From contig NZ_CP119078.1 in NCBI RefSeq assembly GCF_029026145.1, positions 2,231,036 through 2,295,035 on the forward strand: a stretch of DNA of 64,000 nt, read 5' to 3'. The notes below the pieces were generated by a model. It was not told where the DNA came from and searched no databases. It saw only the letters and a program-made list of their open reading frames with translations. Position numbers and translations under genes: made by a program. Positions 9,086 through 18,001 of the stretch are shown here, in pieces (within the stretch, counting starts at the first letter, position 1; every line of letters begins with the position of its first letter). Origin of the DNA: Legionella cardiaca (lineage in GTDB: Bacteria; Pseudomonadota; Gammaproteobacteria; Legionellales; Legionellaceae).

Positions 9086-10348
9086 TTACCTCAATTGCTG
9101 ATTCAATAAAGCTCCCATCCAATCAGCAAGTGTTTGATGAGGAACTAAACGTAAATTTTCAGCAGCAAACGCATGAATTAAATAACTACTCGCTTCCTGC
9201 CTGTTAATCCCCCGGGTCGCCAAGTAGAATAAAGCATCTTCATCTAATTGTCCTACTGTTGCCCCATGGGTGCAAACCACATCATCAGCAAAAATTTCTA
9301 ATTGTGGTTTTGTATCAATCTCAGCTTGCGCTGATAGCAATAAGTTTTTATTTTGCTGTTTTGCTTGCGTATGTTGAGCATTTTTTGCAACGATTACTTT
9401 ACCGTTAAACACCGCTCGTGAACGACCGGCTAAAATACCTTTGTAATCTTGCTCACTTTGACAGTTAGGTACTAAATGGTGAACTATCGTATGGTGATCA
9501 ATATGCTGGCCTTCTGTGGGTGCATAAATACCATTCATCAAACATTTCGCGCCTTCTTCTTGTAAGTATAAATTAATATCACTACGAACCAATTTGCCAC
9601 CGAGGCTTAAAGAGTGACTATCAAATTGGCTATTTCTTTCCTGTCGAACGGAGATTTGACCAATGTGGTAGGCGGTTCTACTCTCTCGCTGAAGCTTGTA
9701 ATGTGTTAACTTGGCGTGAGGTGCCGTTCGTACTTCAGTAATTGTATTTGTAAAATAATTAGTTCCTTCAGCACCGCGATACTCTTCAATAATGGTGGCC
9801 TGACTCCCTGTCTCCATAATGATTAAGTGACGAGCATGCAAAGCTTGCTCTTTATCTTGCCAATGTGAGAGAACAATTGGCTCCTCAATAGAAACTCCTG
9901 CCGGAACATAAATTACAACACCTGTATGCCAAAGTGCCGTATTTAATGCATGAAAACCATGTTCATGTTTCACTAATTTATCAAAATAGGGTTTTAATTT
10001 GTCTTCATGCTGCGTTAGGGCATGAGATAAAGGTTGGAGTAAAACACCAGCAGGCAATTGCTTGGCCAGCTCGTCTAAGCCCAAAATTAGGCCATTTTGA
10101 ATAATAATTTGATTTTTAAAGGGCAAATCTGATTTGGCAACTTCTACCGCCTCGTGAGTTTTGAGTACACTAAATTGCTGCTGCAACAATGCATCCACGA
10201 CGGTATATTTCCAATCTTCATGATGACGATTAGGAAAACCATAGTCACTTAATTCTTGCAAACTTTTCGTTTGTAACTCGGCTATCCAGGGAATAGTCGA
10301 CAGTCTTTCTTTAGCTTGCTTTTGAAAAAAATCAAGGATTTCGCTCAT
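9086..10348 (-). CDS. sufD: Fe-S cluster assembly protein SufD
   Basis: A 420-residue SufBD-family protein, part of the SufBC2D scaffold complex. The beta-helix core with repeated short strands is seen from about residue 130 to 350, including the segments [14 protein letters not shown] and [20 protein letters not shown] and the C-terminal [18 protein letters not shown]. The gene overlaps the sufC end by 4 bp (ATGA), a sign of translational coupling. Length and order (B, C, D, S) are those of typical suf operons. Confidence 0.95.
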   Translation of the reverse strand: MSEILDFFQKQAKERLSTIPWIAELQTKSLQELSDYGFPNRHHEDWKYTVVDALLQQQFSVLKTHEAVEVAKSDLPFKNQIIIQNGLILGLDELAKQLPAGVLLQPLSHALTQHEDKLKPYFDKLVKHEHGFHALNTALWHTGVVIYVPAGVSIEEPIVLSHWQDKEQALHARHLIIMETGSQATIIEEYRGAEGTNYFTNTITEVRTAPHAKLTHYKLQRESRTAYHIGQISVRQERNSQFDSHSLSLGGKLVRSDINLYLQEEGAKCLMNGIYAPTEGQHIDHHTIVHHLVPNCQSEQDYKGILAGRSRAVFNGKVIVAKNAQHTQAKQQNKNLLLSAQAEIDTKPQLEIFADDVVCTHGATVGQLDEDALFYLATRGINRQEASSYLIHAFAAENLRLVPHQTLADWMGALLNQQLR

Positions 10349-11097
10349 GCCTGTTCCATCTCCTCAAGCCAGCTATACCCTCTTTCTTCTAACTCAAGGG
10401 CTAATGACTTATCACCCGATTTAATAATACGACCATTGGCTAATACATGGATGAAATCGGGTTCGATGTAATTTAATAGTCGTTGGTAATGAGTCACCAA
10501 AATAATCGCGCGCTCAGGGGAACGCATTGCGTTTACACCCTGTGAAATGATTCGCAAAGCATCAATATCCAAACCAGAATCTGTTTCGTCTAAAATCGCA
10601 AGTTTAGGCTCAAGCGCTAACATTTGCAGGATTTCATTGCGTTTCTTTTCACCACCAGAAAAACCTTCGTTAATGCTGCGATATAAAAAGCTTTCATCCA
10701 TGTCTAATAGCTGACATTTTTCACGAATAAAACTTAAAAACTCAATTGCATCGAGTGTTTTTCTACCTTGGCCTTTACGCACAGCATTTACTGAGGCCTT
10801 GAGAAAATTGATATTAGTAACCCCTGGGATTTCCACTGGATATTGAAAGGACATGAAAATGCCGGCTTGAGCACGCGCTTCAGGAGACAAGGGTAATAAG
10901 TCTTTATCCAGATAATTAATTTTCCCGTCAGTGACTTCATAAGCAGGATGCCCAGCTAAAACTTTTGACAAAGTGCTTTTACCAGAGCCGTTAGGACCCA
11001 TGATAGCATGAACTTCACCAGGTTTTACCTCTAAATTGATCCCTTTTAAAATGGGTTGCGCATTAATTGCGACATTTAATTGCTCAATTGTTAACAT
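10345..11097 (-). CDS. sufC: SUF ATPase SufC
   Basis: A 250-residue ABC-type ATPase that drives conformational change of the SufBCD scaffold. Walker A is GPNGSGKST at residues 34-42, the signature is FSGGEKKR, and Walker B is [16 protein letters not shown]. The signature with EKKRNE is characteristic of SufC rather than of transporter ATPases, and there is no membrane partner. It starts 1 bp after the sufB stop and overlaps sufD by 4 bp. Confidence 0.96.
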   Translation of the reverse strand: MLTIEQLNVAINAQPILKGINLEVKPGEVHAIMGPNGSGKSTLSKVLAGHPAYEVTDGKINYLDKDLLPLSPEARAQAGIFMSFQYPVEIPGVTNINFLKASVNAVRKGQGRKTLDAIEFLSFIREKCQLLDMDESFLYRSINEGFSGGEKKRNEILQMLALEPKLAILDETDSGLDIDALRIISQGVNAMRSPERAIILVTHYQRLLNYIEPDFIHVLANGRIIKSGDKSLALELEERGYSWLEEMEQA

Positions 11098-11098
11098 A

Positions 11099-12547
11099 TT
11101 AACCTACTGCCCCTTCCAAACTAATACCTAATAATTTCGTGGCTTCCACCGCAAATTCCATAGGTAATTCTTTTAAGACTTGCTTACAAAAGCCATTAAC
11201 AATCATCGACACAGCATCTTCTGTATCAATACCTCGTTGTTGACAATAAAATAGCTGCTCCTCACTAATTTTCGAGGTAGTTGCCTCATGTTCAACCTGT
11301 GCTGTTGGATTTTTAACTTCAATATAGGGAAATGTATGAGCTGAACATTCGCTTCCCATTAACATGGAATCACACTGAGTATAATTACGAGCATTCGTTG
11401 CTGTGGGGGCAATTCTTACTAACCCACGATAAGCATTATGTGCACGACCAGCACTAATTCCTTTCGAAATAATGGTAGATCGGGTATTTTTACCCAGATG
11501 AATCATCTTTGTACCGGTATCCGCTTGTTGCATATTATTAGTCAACGCCACGGAATAAAATTCACCCACCGAATCATCACCCTGTAAAATAACACTGGGG
11601 TATTTCCAGGTTATTGCTGAACCTGTTTCTATTTGTGTCCAAGAAATTTTAGAACGTTTGCCTCGGCAAGCTCCGCGCTTGGTTACAAAATTATAAATAC
11701 CGCCTTTACCTTCTTTATCTCCTGGGTACCAATTTTGCACAGTTGAATATTTAATCTGAGCGCCATCTAAAGCAACCAGCTCAACAACAGCAGCATGGAG
11801 TTGATTTTCATCACGCATAGGAGCCGTGCAACCTTCTAGGTAAGAAACATAGCTGTCGCTATCCGCAATAATTAATGTTCTCTCAAACTGGCCTGTTGAT
11901 GCGGCATTAATACGAAAATAAGTCGACAATTCCATCGGGCAACGAACCCCTTTCGGAATATAAACGAAAGAGCCATCGCTAAATACTGCTGAATTTAAAG
12001 CAGCATAAAAATTATCGCGATAAGGAACAACAGAGCCTAAATATTGGCGAAGTAGCTCAGGGTACTTATGTACAGCTTCAGAAAAAGGACAAAAAATAAC
12101 CCCTACTTCCGCCAGTTTTGCTTTGAATGTTGTCGCAACAGAGACGCTATCGAATACCGCATCCACTGCTACACCTGCAAGCAATTCCTGTTCTTTTAAA
12201 GGAATGCCCAGTTTTTCATAAGTTTTTAATAATTCTGGATCCACTTCATCAAGACTTTTAGGCGCATCTTTTTTGCTTTTTGGTGCTGAATAATAAGAGA
12301 TCGCTTGATAGTCGATGGGTGGATAGTGAACACTAGACCATTCAGGATGAGGCATTGTTTGCCAATATTCAAATGCCTTTAAACGCCACTCTAATAAAAA
12401 TTCAGGCTCGCCTTTAACAGCTGATAAACGACGAATAATGTCCTCGTTTAAACCAGGCTCAAAGGTATCTACCTCAATGTCTGTCACAAAACCATGTTGG
12501 TATTCCCTTTCAAGTAGGGAATTAATTTGTTCACTGCTTTTAGCCAT
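11099..12547 (-). CDS. sufB: Fe-S cluster assembly protein SufB
   Basis: A 482-residue SufBD-family protein, the cluster-carrying subunit of the SufBC2D scaffold. The usual blocks are present: [14 protein letters not shown]-like region near residue 125, [39 protein letters not shown], the Cys in [15 protein letters not shown], and [20 protein letters not shown]. The start codon overlaps the 3' end of the Rrf2 regulator gene by 8 bp, placing the regulator first in the operon. Confidence 0.96.
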   Translation of the reverse strand: MAKSSEQINSLLEREYQHGFVTDIEVDTFEPGLNEDIIRRLSAVKGEPEFLLEWRLKAFEYWQTMPHPEWSSVHYPPIDYQAISYYSAPKSKKDAPKSLDEVDPELLKTYEKLGIPLKEQELLAGVAVDAVFDSVSVATTFKAKLAEVGVIFCPFSEAVHKYPELLRQYLGSVVPYRDNFYAALNSAVFSDGSFVYIPKGVRCPMELSTYFRINAASTGQFERTLIIADSDSYVSYLEGCTAPMRDENQLHAAVVELVALDGAQIKYSTVQNWYPGDKEGKGGIYNFVTKRGACRGKRSKISWTQIETGSAITWKYPSVILQGDDSVGEFYSVALTNNMQQADTGTKMIHLGKNTRSTIISKGISAGRAHNAYRGLVRIAPTATNARNYTQCDSMLMGSECSAHTFPYIEVKNPTAQVEHEATTSKISEEQLFYCQQRGIDTEDAVSMIVNGFCKQVLKELPMEFAVEATKLLGISLEGAVG

Positions 12548-13001
12548 TACTAACTCCGCTTGCCAACTGCTTGATGCGGTCTATTTCAATCGCCTGGAGT
12601 GTTGGTCTAGCCAGCATTTCCAAACTCACACTATCCAGTGCGGTTTCTATGGCCTGGCTTATTAACCGCCAATTACCTTGAATATGACATACTCCCTGCA
12701 AAGAGCACTCATTAGGCTGCAAACTGCATTCTGTTAAACCGCGTTGCTCATCCAGCGCATAAATAATCTGTGCCACCGAAATCTCCGATGCAGATCGTTG
12801 CAAGCGATAACCACCAGCTACACCACGCACAGACGTTAATAATCGCGCTGCAGTTAAACGTTTCAATATTTTGCTGACTGTAGGCACTGTTAAATGGGTA
12901 TGCAATGCAATATCCCGAGCATTGCACAGCGTTTGTGCGTGCTTAGCGAGATACACCATTACAACTGTTCCATAATCAGCCAATTTGCTGATGCGCAGCA
13001 T
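12540..13001 (-). CDS. Rrf2-family SUF regulator (SufR/IscR-like)
   Basis: A 153-residue Rrf2 transcription factor: winged-helix N-terminus starting [11 protein letters not shown], recognition helix region [13 protein letters not shown], wing [10 protein letters not shown], and a C-terminal cluster of three Cys in [15 protein letters not shown] that in this family binds a 2Fe-2S cluster. It heads the suf operon and overlaps sufB, the layout of the gammaproteobacterial SUF regulator subgroup (TIGR02944). It most likely represses its own operon when Fe-S clusters are plentiful. A dyad that fits inside its promoter spacer (13059-13079) is a likely operator. Confidence 0.9.
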   Translation of the reverse strand: MLRISKLADYGTVVMVYLAKHAQTLCNARDIALHTHLTVPTVSKILKRLTAARLLTSVRGVAGGYRLQRSASEISVAQIIYALDEQRGLTECSLQPNECSLQGVCHIQGNWRLISQAIETALDSVSLEMLARPTLQAIEIDRIKQLASGVSNG

Positions 13002-13055
13002 AACACCCCCACATCAAATAATCTAGTACTAAATAAGTCTTATTTTGTTACTCTT

Positions 13056-13084
13056 AATATAGTACCAAAATGGTTCTATTTGAA
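13056..13084 (-). promoter_or_regulatory. suf operon promoter with internal dyad (candidate Rrf2 operator)
   Basis: On the minus strand TTCAAA (13079-13084) and TATATT (13056-13061) are 17 bp apart, a plausible -35/-10 pair about 55 bp before the regulator start. The spacer contains the near-perfect dyad ATAG-N-ACCA-N3-TGGT-N-CTAT at 13059-13079. A repressor bound there would block RNA polymerase. Assignment to the Rrf2 regulator is by position only. Confidence 0.6.
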
Positions 13085-13212
13085 GCAAACACGAATAATA
13101 CTCTATTTTGCAAGGATTAGCCAATGCTTTGAAATAACATCTAATATTATTGAAGCGATGAAAAATGACTTTTTTCTGAACGTGTTATACTAATTTTTAC
13201 AATTATTTTCTG

Positions 13213-13243
13213 CGCGATTGCTTTTCTTTTAAAAGCAATCGCG
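13213..13243. terminator. Strong hairpin downstream of the hemerythrin gene
   Basis: Perfect 13-bp arms CGCGATTGCTTTT (13213-13225) and its complement (13231-13243) with a 5-base loop. It lies 30 bp after the stop of the hemerythrin gene. There is no long T run directly after it on the minus strand, so termination strength is uncertain. Confidence 0.55.
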
Positions 13244-13273
13244 ACTTAAGCTTTTTAGAATTTTAGCGTTTTG

Positions 13274-13819
13274 CTAATGAAGCCTGGTTTCGCTTCTTGA
13301 AGAATTTCGACTGGTATTTTTTACAGGTTTAGATTTGGTGTATTCTATTTTTTTCTCAGCTCTTAATAGTTCCTTTTCCCTCTTTTCCAACCAGATTAAA
13401 AACTTACCTTTCAAATAATGCATTTTTTCTTTAAGAAGCATTGCTTCTTTATCAGAAATCACGCTTTTCGCTTTACGAAATATTTCCCCTTCCTCTTCTT
13501 TCACATGATGCTCAACAATTTCTTTTAATTTTAAAACTGCGTCTTTAAAGTGTTTTTCTGAGGATTTATTAATAGCTTGAATCTGCTCCTCTATTTCTCG
13601 ATGTTCTTTTTCTCCATGAAGAGCGATTTCATTTGTTTTGGGATGTTGGGCCAGAGCCCTGTAGAATGTTTCTTGTTCAGAATGAGCATGAACTAACAAT
13701 TCTCGAGATATCAACGCAGCAATTTCTTGTTCGCGTTTTTTGGACTTGCAATCTTCAAACAACTTAAATAAATGGTCTACCTTATCATGGTCCATTTTTA
13801 AATATTCATAAATATTCAT
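13274..13819 (-). CDS. Hemerythrin HHE-domain protein
   Basis: A 181-residue four-helix HHE protein. Iron-ligand type residues are in DHDKVDHLF (residues 10-18), HAHSEQETFY, HGEKEHREIEEQ and VEHHVKEEEGEIF, the pattern of the hemerythrin cation-binding family. The last ~35 residues are a basic, Ser-rich tail. Such proteins bind O2 or NO or sense oxidative stress; the role here is not deducible. It starts 9 bp after the Zn-dehydrogenase stop, so the two genes probably form one stress-related unit. Confidence 0.88.
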   Translation of the reverse strand: MNIYEYLKMDHDKVDHLFKLFEDCKSKKREQEIAALISRELLVHAHSEQETFYRALAQHPKTNEIALHGEKEHREIEEQIQAINKSSEKHFKDAVLKLKEIVEHHVKEEEGEIFRKAKSVISDKEAMLLKEKMHYLKGKFLIWLEKREKELLRAEKKIEYTKSKPVKNTSRNSSRSETRLH

Positions 13820-13828
13820 TGATGTCTC

Positions 13829-15001
13829 CTAAGGTGTCATGACAACTTTTATACAGCCATCGTCTTTGGCTTCAAAATTTTTATACGCTTCTGGTGCAGC
13901 TTTTAATTTAATTCGATGGGTTATTATTTTAGAAGGGTCAATTTTGCCTTCAATAATTTTTCTTAGCAAAATAGGCAAATAGCGTTGAACATGAGTTTGC
14001 CCCATTCTAAAGGTTAATCCTTTGTTCATTGCAGCACCAAAGGGAATATTATCCAAAGTATCTAAATAGACACCAGGCATAGAAATTGTGCCTGCTTTCC
14101 CACAGCATTGAATTGCTTCTCTTAAAACGTGCGCTCTATCCGTGGTAAGATAAGTCGCTTGTTTAACTCTATCGATAATAGAATCAAACGTTGGACCGAC
14201 ATGGGCCTCGCAGCCTACTGCATCAATACATCGCTCCGGCCCCAAACCTTTTGTCATAACCATCAAAGCATCAAATACATCTTCTTCTTTAAAGTTGATG
14301 GTTTCAGCATTGCCTAGTTTTTCTGCTAGTTTTAAACGTTCAGAGACACAATCGATAGCGATAACCCGGCCTGCACCAAACATCCAGGCACTTTGAATCG
14401 CAAATTGACCCACAGGCCCACAACCCCAGACAGCAACAGTGTCCCCATTTTGAATCCCACAATTTTCAGCTGCCATATACCCTGTTGGAAAAATATCAGA
14501 TAAAAACAAAAGTTTTTCATCAGGAATATTTTCAGGCACTTTAATAGGCCCTATATCTGAAAATGGTACTCTTACATACTCGGCCTGACCACCTGAAAAT
14601 CCTCCCAGTAAATGCGAATAACCAAACATACCAGCAGGAGTTTGCCCCATTTGTTGACGCGCCATTTCAGCATTCGGATTCGAGAGTTCGCAGCAGGCGT
14701 ACAGTTTCTTTTTACAAAAATGACATTTACCGCAAGAGATAGTGAAAGGAACGACTACTTTATCCCCGATTTTTAGCTTTTTATTGCGCGAGCCTAATTC
14801 AACTACCTCCCCCATAAACTCATGACCTAAAATGTCTCCCGATTCCATAGTAGGCATTAGGCCATTGTAAAGGTGAAGATCAGAGCCACAAATAGCAGTA
14901 GCAGTGACACGAATTATTGCATCTTGAGGATTAACAATCTCAGGATCAGGAACATTTTCCACCCGAATATCCTTCTTTCCATGCCAGCAAATTGCTTTCA
15001 T
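13829..15001 (-). CDS. Zn-dependent alcohol/formaldehyde dehydrogenase family protein
   Basis: A 390-residue medium-chain dehydrogenase. The catalytic zinc region is CGSDLHLY and GHEFMGEV, the structural zinc site is the four-Cys lobe [14 protein letters not shown], and the NAD loop is [11 protein letters not shown]. The insert with [10 protein letters not shown] and the [17 protein letters not shown] region resemble glutathione-independent formaldehyde dehydrogenases and threonine-dehydrogenase-like relatives. AAGGA lies 8 bases before the ATG. A candidate short RNA or attenuator lies upstream on the same strand (15128-15193). Substrate is uncertain. Confidence 0.85.
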   Translation of the reverse strand: MKAICWHGKKDIRVENVPDPEIVNPQDAIIRVTATAICGSDLHLYNGLMPTMESGDILGHEFMGEVVELGSRNKKLKIGDKVVVPFTISCGKCHFCKKKLYACCELSNPNAEMARQQMGQTPAGMFGYSHLLGGFSGGQAEYVRVPFSDIGPIKVPENIPDEKLLFLSDIFPTGYMAAENCGIQNGDTVAVWGCGPVGQFAIQSAWMFGAGRVIAIDCVSERLKLAEKLGNAETINFKEEDVFDALMVMTKGLGPERCIDAVGCEAHVGPTFDSIIDRVKQATYLTTDRAHVLREAIQCCGKAGTISMPGVYLDTLDNIPFGAAMNKGLTFRMGQTHVQRYLPILLRKIIEGKIDPSKIITHRIKLKAAPEAYKNFEAKDDGCIKVVMTP

Positions 15002-15127
15002 ATCAACATCCTTATCGTTATAAATTAATTATGTGCAAACAATAAAATTAATTATTGAGCAAAAAAAGAATATATTAAAATCACTCATAGAATACTTCCA
15101 TGCTATTAATCCATTGATGAATCAGAA

Positions 15128-15193
15128 AAACAAAAACCACCTACAGGTGGTTTTTGCAGCAGAAAGATAAGAGCAGCAGCTCCATCTTCCCAC
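15128..15193 (-). ncRNA. Candidate ~65-nt small RNA or leader/attenuator
   Basis: A consensus-like promoter at 15200-15228 is followed, 45 bases after the expected start, by a textbook terminator: AAAAACCACC (15132-15141), 4-base loop, GGTGGTTTTT (15146-15155). The same strand carries the Zn-dehydrogenase gene 130 bp further on, so this could be a free small RNA or an attenuated leader. The RNA contains two GGA motifs near its 5' end and a 14-codon frame from 15185 (MELLLLSFCCKNHL) ending inside the terminator stem. No family name can be given. Confidence 0.5.
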
Positions 15194-15199
15194 GCTTTA

Positions 15200-15228
15200 A
15201 TTATAGCCCACCATTTGCCACATGACAA
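15200..15228 (-). promoter_or_regulatory. Sigma-70 type promoter
   Basis: On the minus strand TTGTCA (15223-15228), a 17-bp spacer and TATAAT (15200-15205). This is eleven of twelve consensus positions and the best sigma-70 match noticed in the window. It drives the short terminated unit at 15128-15193. Confidence 0.7.
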
Positions 15229-15379
15229 ACTTTAACCAATTTAATCATTTTAATTACACCTCGACTTAAGATGAGCTAGGTCGAATAACACCAGTAACGA
15301 TGTTCAAGAATTGAATTAATTATGCTTAGAAATTGATGTATTGAAATTGCGTTTGATCATTTTTGCAGAAAATAAGCAA

Positions 15380-15405
15380 CCACTAGACGGCTAGCCGTCT
15401 AGTGG
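15380..15405. terminator. 26-bp perfect palindrome after the Gln/Gly-rich gene
   Basis: CCACTAGACGGC and its exact complement are separated by TA only, 10 bp past the stop of the small gene on the minus strand. The position suggests a transcript end or RNA-stabilising hairpin; a T-rich stretch follows only loosely. A protein-binding dyad is the alternative. Confidence 0.5.
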
Positions 15406-15414
15406 TCAAAAGTA

Positions 15415-15603
15415 TTAGCGATTAGTTCCTTGATCGGAGTGGCCGCCTCCTTGTTGGCCTTGGCCAGGTTGCTGACCTTGTTTTTGACCACCTTGGCCAG
15501 GAGCTTGTTTCTTTTCATCCTGGTTTTGACCCATTCTTTGACCTTGTTGGCCGTGTTGGTTTTGCTGACTTTGATTTGTACGTTGGTTTTCATCCCTGTT
15601 CAT
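15415..15603 (-). CDS. Small Gln/Gly/Asn-rich low-complexity protein
   Basis: A 62-residue hydrophilic peptide made almost wholly of Gln, Gly, Asn, Asp, Lys and Arg, with GQ repeats (GQGGQKQGQQ). AAGGAG lies 7 bases before the ATG at 15603, one of the best ribosome sites of the region, which decides between this frame and an overlapping 64-codon frame. No signal peptide, Cys or membrane segment is present. It resembles small hydrophilic stress proteins of bacteria in composition only. It is a single-gene unit bounded by a palindrome. Confidence 0.65.
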   Translation of the reverse strand: MNRDENQRTNQSQQNQHGQQGQRMGQNQDEKKQAPGQGGQKQGQQPGQGQQGGGHSDQGTNR

Positions 15604-15829
15604 AATAGTCTCCTTAATTTTTGTCTAATATAGACAAACTTAAGTATAGACAGTCAAAATTTAATCAATTTTAGTTATAAATGCTGATTATTAACATTTT
15701 TTTATTTTTAGATAAATGGTTATATCCGCTATTAGTCCTTTATACACCTCGGTTCTTTGAGCTCATTACACTGAAGCTAAATTAAAAAGAGAAATTTTCG
15801 AGATCTTTACAAAGTAGAAGAAATGCATG

Positions 15830-17080
15830 TCACTCAATAAACGTCGTTTGCTCTTTAGCAAAGAGAAAAGTACCAGCAAGCAGAAGAAGATAGATAATAC
15901 CTGCGAGTGCACAGTAAAGACCGAAAAGTATATTATTGTGTGTAGCATACAAATAGTTAGCTATTTCAATACCTACTGCCTGAATAAGCATGCCCAACAT
16001 GCTCATAAAAGCGGAGGTGGTCCCTTTGCCAACCGGTGTAGAAAAAAGAATTAGTCTGCTTAGTGGCGCAGCAACAACGCCTAAACCAAAAAAATAAACA
16101 ATCAATCCAGGCATTAGCCATAAAAAATAATCGCTAATTAACAAAGGCAGAATTAACACCAGCAAAAGACTCAATACGACAAGCATTGATCCTATAAGTA
16201 AAATTTTCTTAAGTGAACCTTTGTGTGTCAGACGTTGTAAAAACCAGTTGCCGGCAATACTTGCTCCAAATAGAGGTATTTGCCATACACCATACTCTAT
16301 CACTGATAAATGAGCATCCTTGATTAAAATAACAGGGGCTAAAGCAATCCATACAATGCAGGGTAAACCAACAAGCCCTAATGCCGCTGACCCAAAAAAT
16401 ACCGAAGGATTTGCTATTAAATTTTTATAATTTTGCGCGACAACTCTTGGCGATAGAGAAATCCGCTTAATTTCTTCACCATTATGCTTAATTTGACCTA
16501 CAGGCTCCGGCATATAACGCCATAATCCCCATAATGCGAAAAGAGCAAACGCGCCAATAATGACAAAAATAAAGCGCCAACTAAAATAATGAACAAATAT
16601 TGCACCTAATAGGGGACCAATTAAAGGCGCTAATATGGCCGCATTTGCCATAATGGCAATTAATCTAACGGCATCCATTTCTGCAAAAATTTCTTGCAAT
16701 GTTGCATAACCAATAACGGTTATAAAACAAAGCCCCATTCCCTGGAAAAATCGCGCTAAAAGAAATTGATCAATCGAATTTGAGCAAGCAATTAATATAG
16801 TACATATAACAAAAAATATAGCGCCAAATATCATGACTGGACGACGACCATACCGATCGGATATAGGACCGAGAAATAATTGCAGACTGGCTCCACCTAA
16901 AATATAGGCAGTTAACGACGTGGCAATTGCAGATTCTGGTCCGTGAAAAGAATTAACAACCTGAACCATGCCAGGCATAATCATATCGTTAGCAATGTAG
17001 GTTAAAAATTCATAAAGAACTAAAAAGCAAGCAAAAATTAATGCCTGTTTTCGCGTAATATTAATTAATGGCTGAGACAT
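15830..17080 (-). CDS. mdfA: MdfA-type multidrug MFS exporter
   Basis: A 416-residue, 12-segment transporter of the DHA1 family. The first helix carries VLYEFLTYIANDMIMPGM, matching the functionally key Glu and Asp of E. coli MdfA (here Glu24 and Asp32), followed by motif A GPISDRYGRRPV and the MdfA-like block LCFITVIGYATLQEIFAE. The cargo is probably lipophilic cations or chloramphenicol-like drugs by proton antiport, inferred from family. It is transcribed away from the acid phosphatase gene, with 195 bp of shared upstream DNA. Confidence 0.85.
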   Translation of the reverse strand: MSQPLINITRKQALIFACFLVLYEFLTYIANDMIMPGMVQVVNSFHGPESAIATSLTAYILGGASLQLFLGPISDRYGRRPVMIFGAIFFVICTILIACSNSIDQFLLARFFQGMGLCFITVIGYATLQEIFAEMDAVRLIAIMANAAILAPLIGPLLGAIFVHYFSWRFIFVIIGAFALFALWGLWRYMPEPVGQIKHNGEEIKRISLSPRVVAQNYKNLIANPSVFFGSAALGLVGLPCIVWIALAPVILIKDAHLSVIEYGVWQIPLFGASIAGNWFLQRLTHKGSLKKILLIGSMLVVLSLLLVLILPLLISDYFLWLMPGLIVYFFGLGVVAAPLSRLILFSTPVGKGTTSAFMSMLGMLIQAVGIEIANYLYATHNNILFGLYCALAGIIYLLLLAGTFLFAKEQTTFIE

Positions 17081-17275
17081 AATATTCTCTAAAGAAAAGA
17101 GAGTGCTTTCACCTGGAGCACGATTGCGTTCTTAAAGACAGGTATTTGCAAAAGTGAACCTTGAAAAATAGCAGCTTTATTGAGGAAATGCAATACATAA
17201 GCAAGTTGACTAATTGACAAGCATATTTTTTAGGGTAAAATATTAACCCATTTTTTAAGAATCTGCGGACTAATA

Positions 17276-17956
17276 ATGAAAGGAACCATTAAAGCCATCA
17301 TTAAAACTTTACTCGCCGGAAGTTGCCTATTAATTTTTACCTTTCCCTCCTTTAGTGAACCCAATAATTTAAGTCTACTTAAGACAGAAATTAAGAGTTA
17401 CCACGATTCGGGCCTTTATGAAAAAGAATTGGCCAAAGTTATTGCCGAGGCCCATGATTATATTATCAAACAAGCAACCATCAATAAGCGTCAGGTTCAT
17501 CCAAAAAAGCTAGCGATTGTTCTTGATATTGACGAAACCAGTATCAGTAATTACGACAAAATGATTAAGCGTGACTTTGTTGGTGATACTAATCTGATTC
17601 ATCAAGAAATATTAGCGGCGAACTCACCTGCTATTCTCCCCATGCTGGCACTTTATAATGATGCCCGCAAAAATGGCGTGCGAGTCTTTTTTGTTACCGG
17701 GAGAAGAATGTCTGAGTTAAATGCAACAAGAACAAATCTCCTACGTGCAGGATTTAAAAATTGGTGCGGTCTTTACCTTCGCCCAGACAGTTATAATCAA
17801 TCCTCTATCAAACCATTTAAAACAAAGGCTAGAGAATCTATTACGAAACAAGGCTATACAATTGTTGCCTCTATCGGTGATCAATATAGCGACATCGAAG
17901 GAGGGTATATGCAAAAGGGCTTTAAATTACCCAATCCTTTTTATCATTTGCCTTAA
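17276..17956 (+). CDS. Secreted class B-like acid phosphatase (HAD subfamily IIIB)
   Basis: A 226-residue protein with a Sec signal peptide (basic start, hydrophobic core to about residue 27, ending FPSFS). The mature part is a HAD phosphatase: nucleophile motif DIDET at residues 84-88, motif II VTGRR, and motif III GDQYSDIEG. The plant-type acid phosphatase/IIIB group includes lipoprotein e(P4) and vegetative storage proteins. It probably hydrolyses phosphomonoesters in the periplasm. It is a single-gene unit ending in a shared hairpin. Confidence 0.85.
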   Translation: MKGTIKAIIKTLLAGSCLLIFTFPSFSEPNNLSLLKTEIKSYHDSGLYEKELAKVIAEAHDYIIKQATINKRQVHPKKLAIVLDIDETSISNYDKMIKRDFVGDTNLIHQEILAANSPAILPMLALYNDARKNGVRVFFVTGRRMSELNATRTNLLRAGFKNWCGLYLRPDSYNQSSIKPFKTKARESITKQGYTIVASIGDQYSDIEGGYMQKGFKLPNPFYHLP

Positions 17957-17968
17957 TGATTCTTATAA

Positions 17969-18001
17969 GGTTAATAAGAGAGCTTTGCTGTCTTATTAAC
18001 C
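17969..18001. terminator. Bidirectional terminator
   Basis: Exact 11-bp arms GGTTAATAAGA (17969-17979) and TCTTATTAACC (17991-18001) between the phosphatase stop and the convergent sugar-porter gene, the second arm overlapping the last porter codons. Confidence 0.6.

Noticed and set aside
15399-15593. Alternative 64-codon frame (MKTNVQIKVSKTN) overlapping the Gln/Gly-rich gene
   Set aside because: The AAGGAG ribosome site is placed for the ATG at 15603 of the other frame, and this frame has no site of its own.
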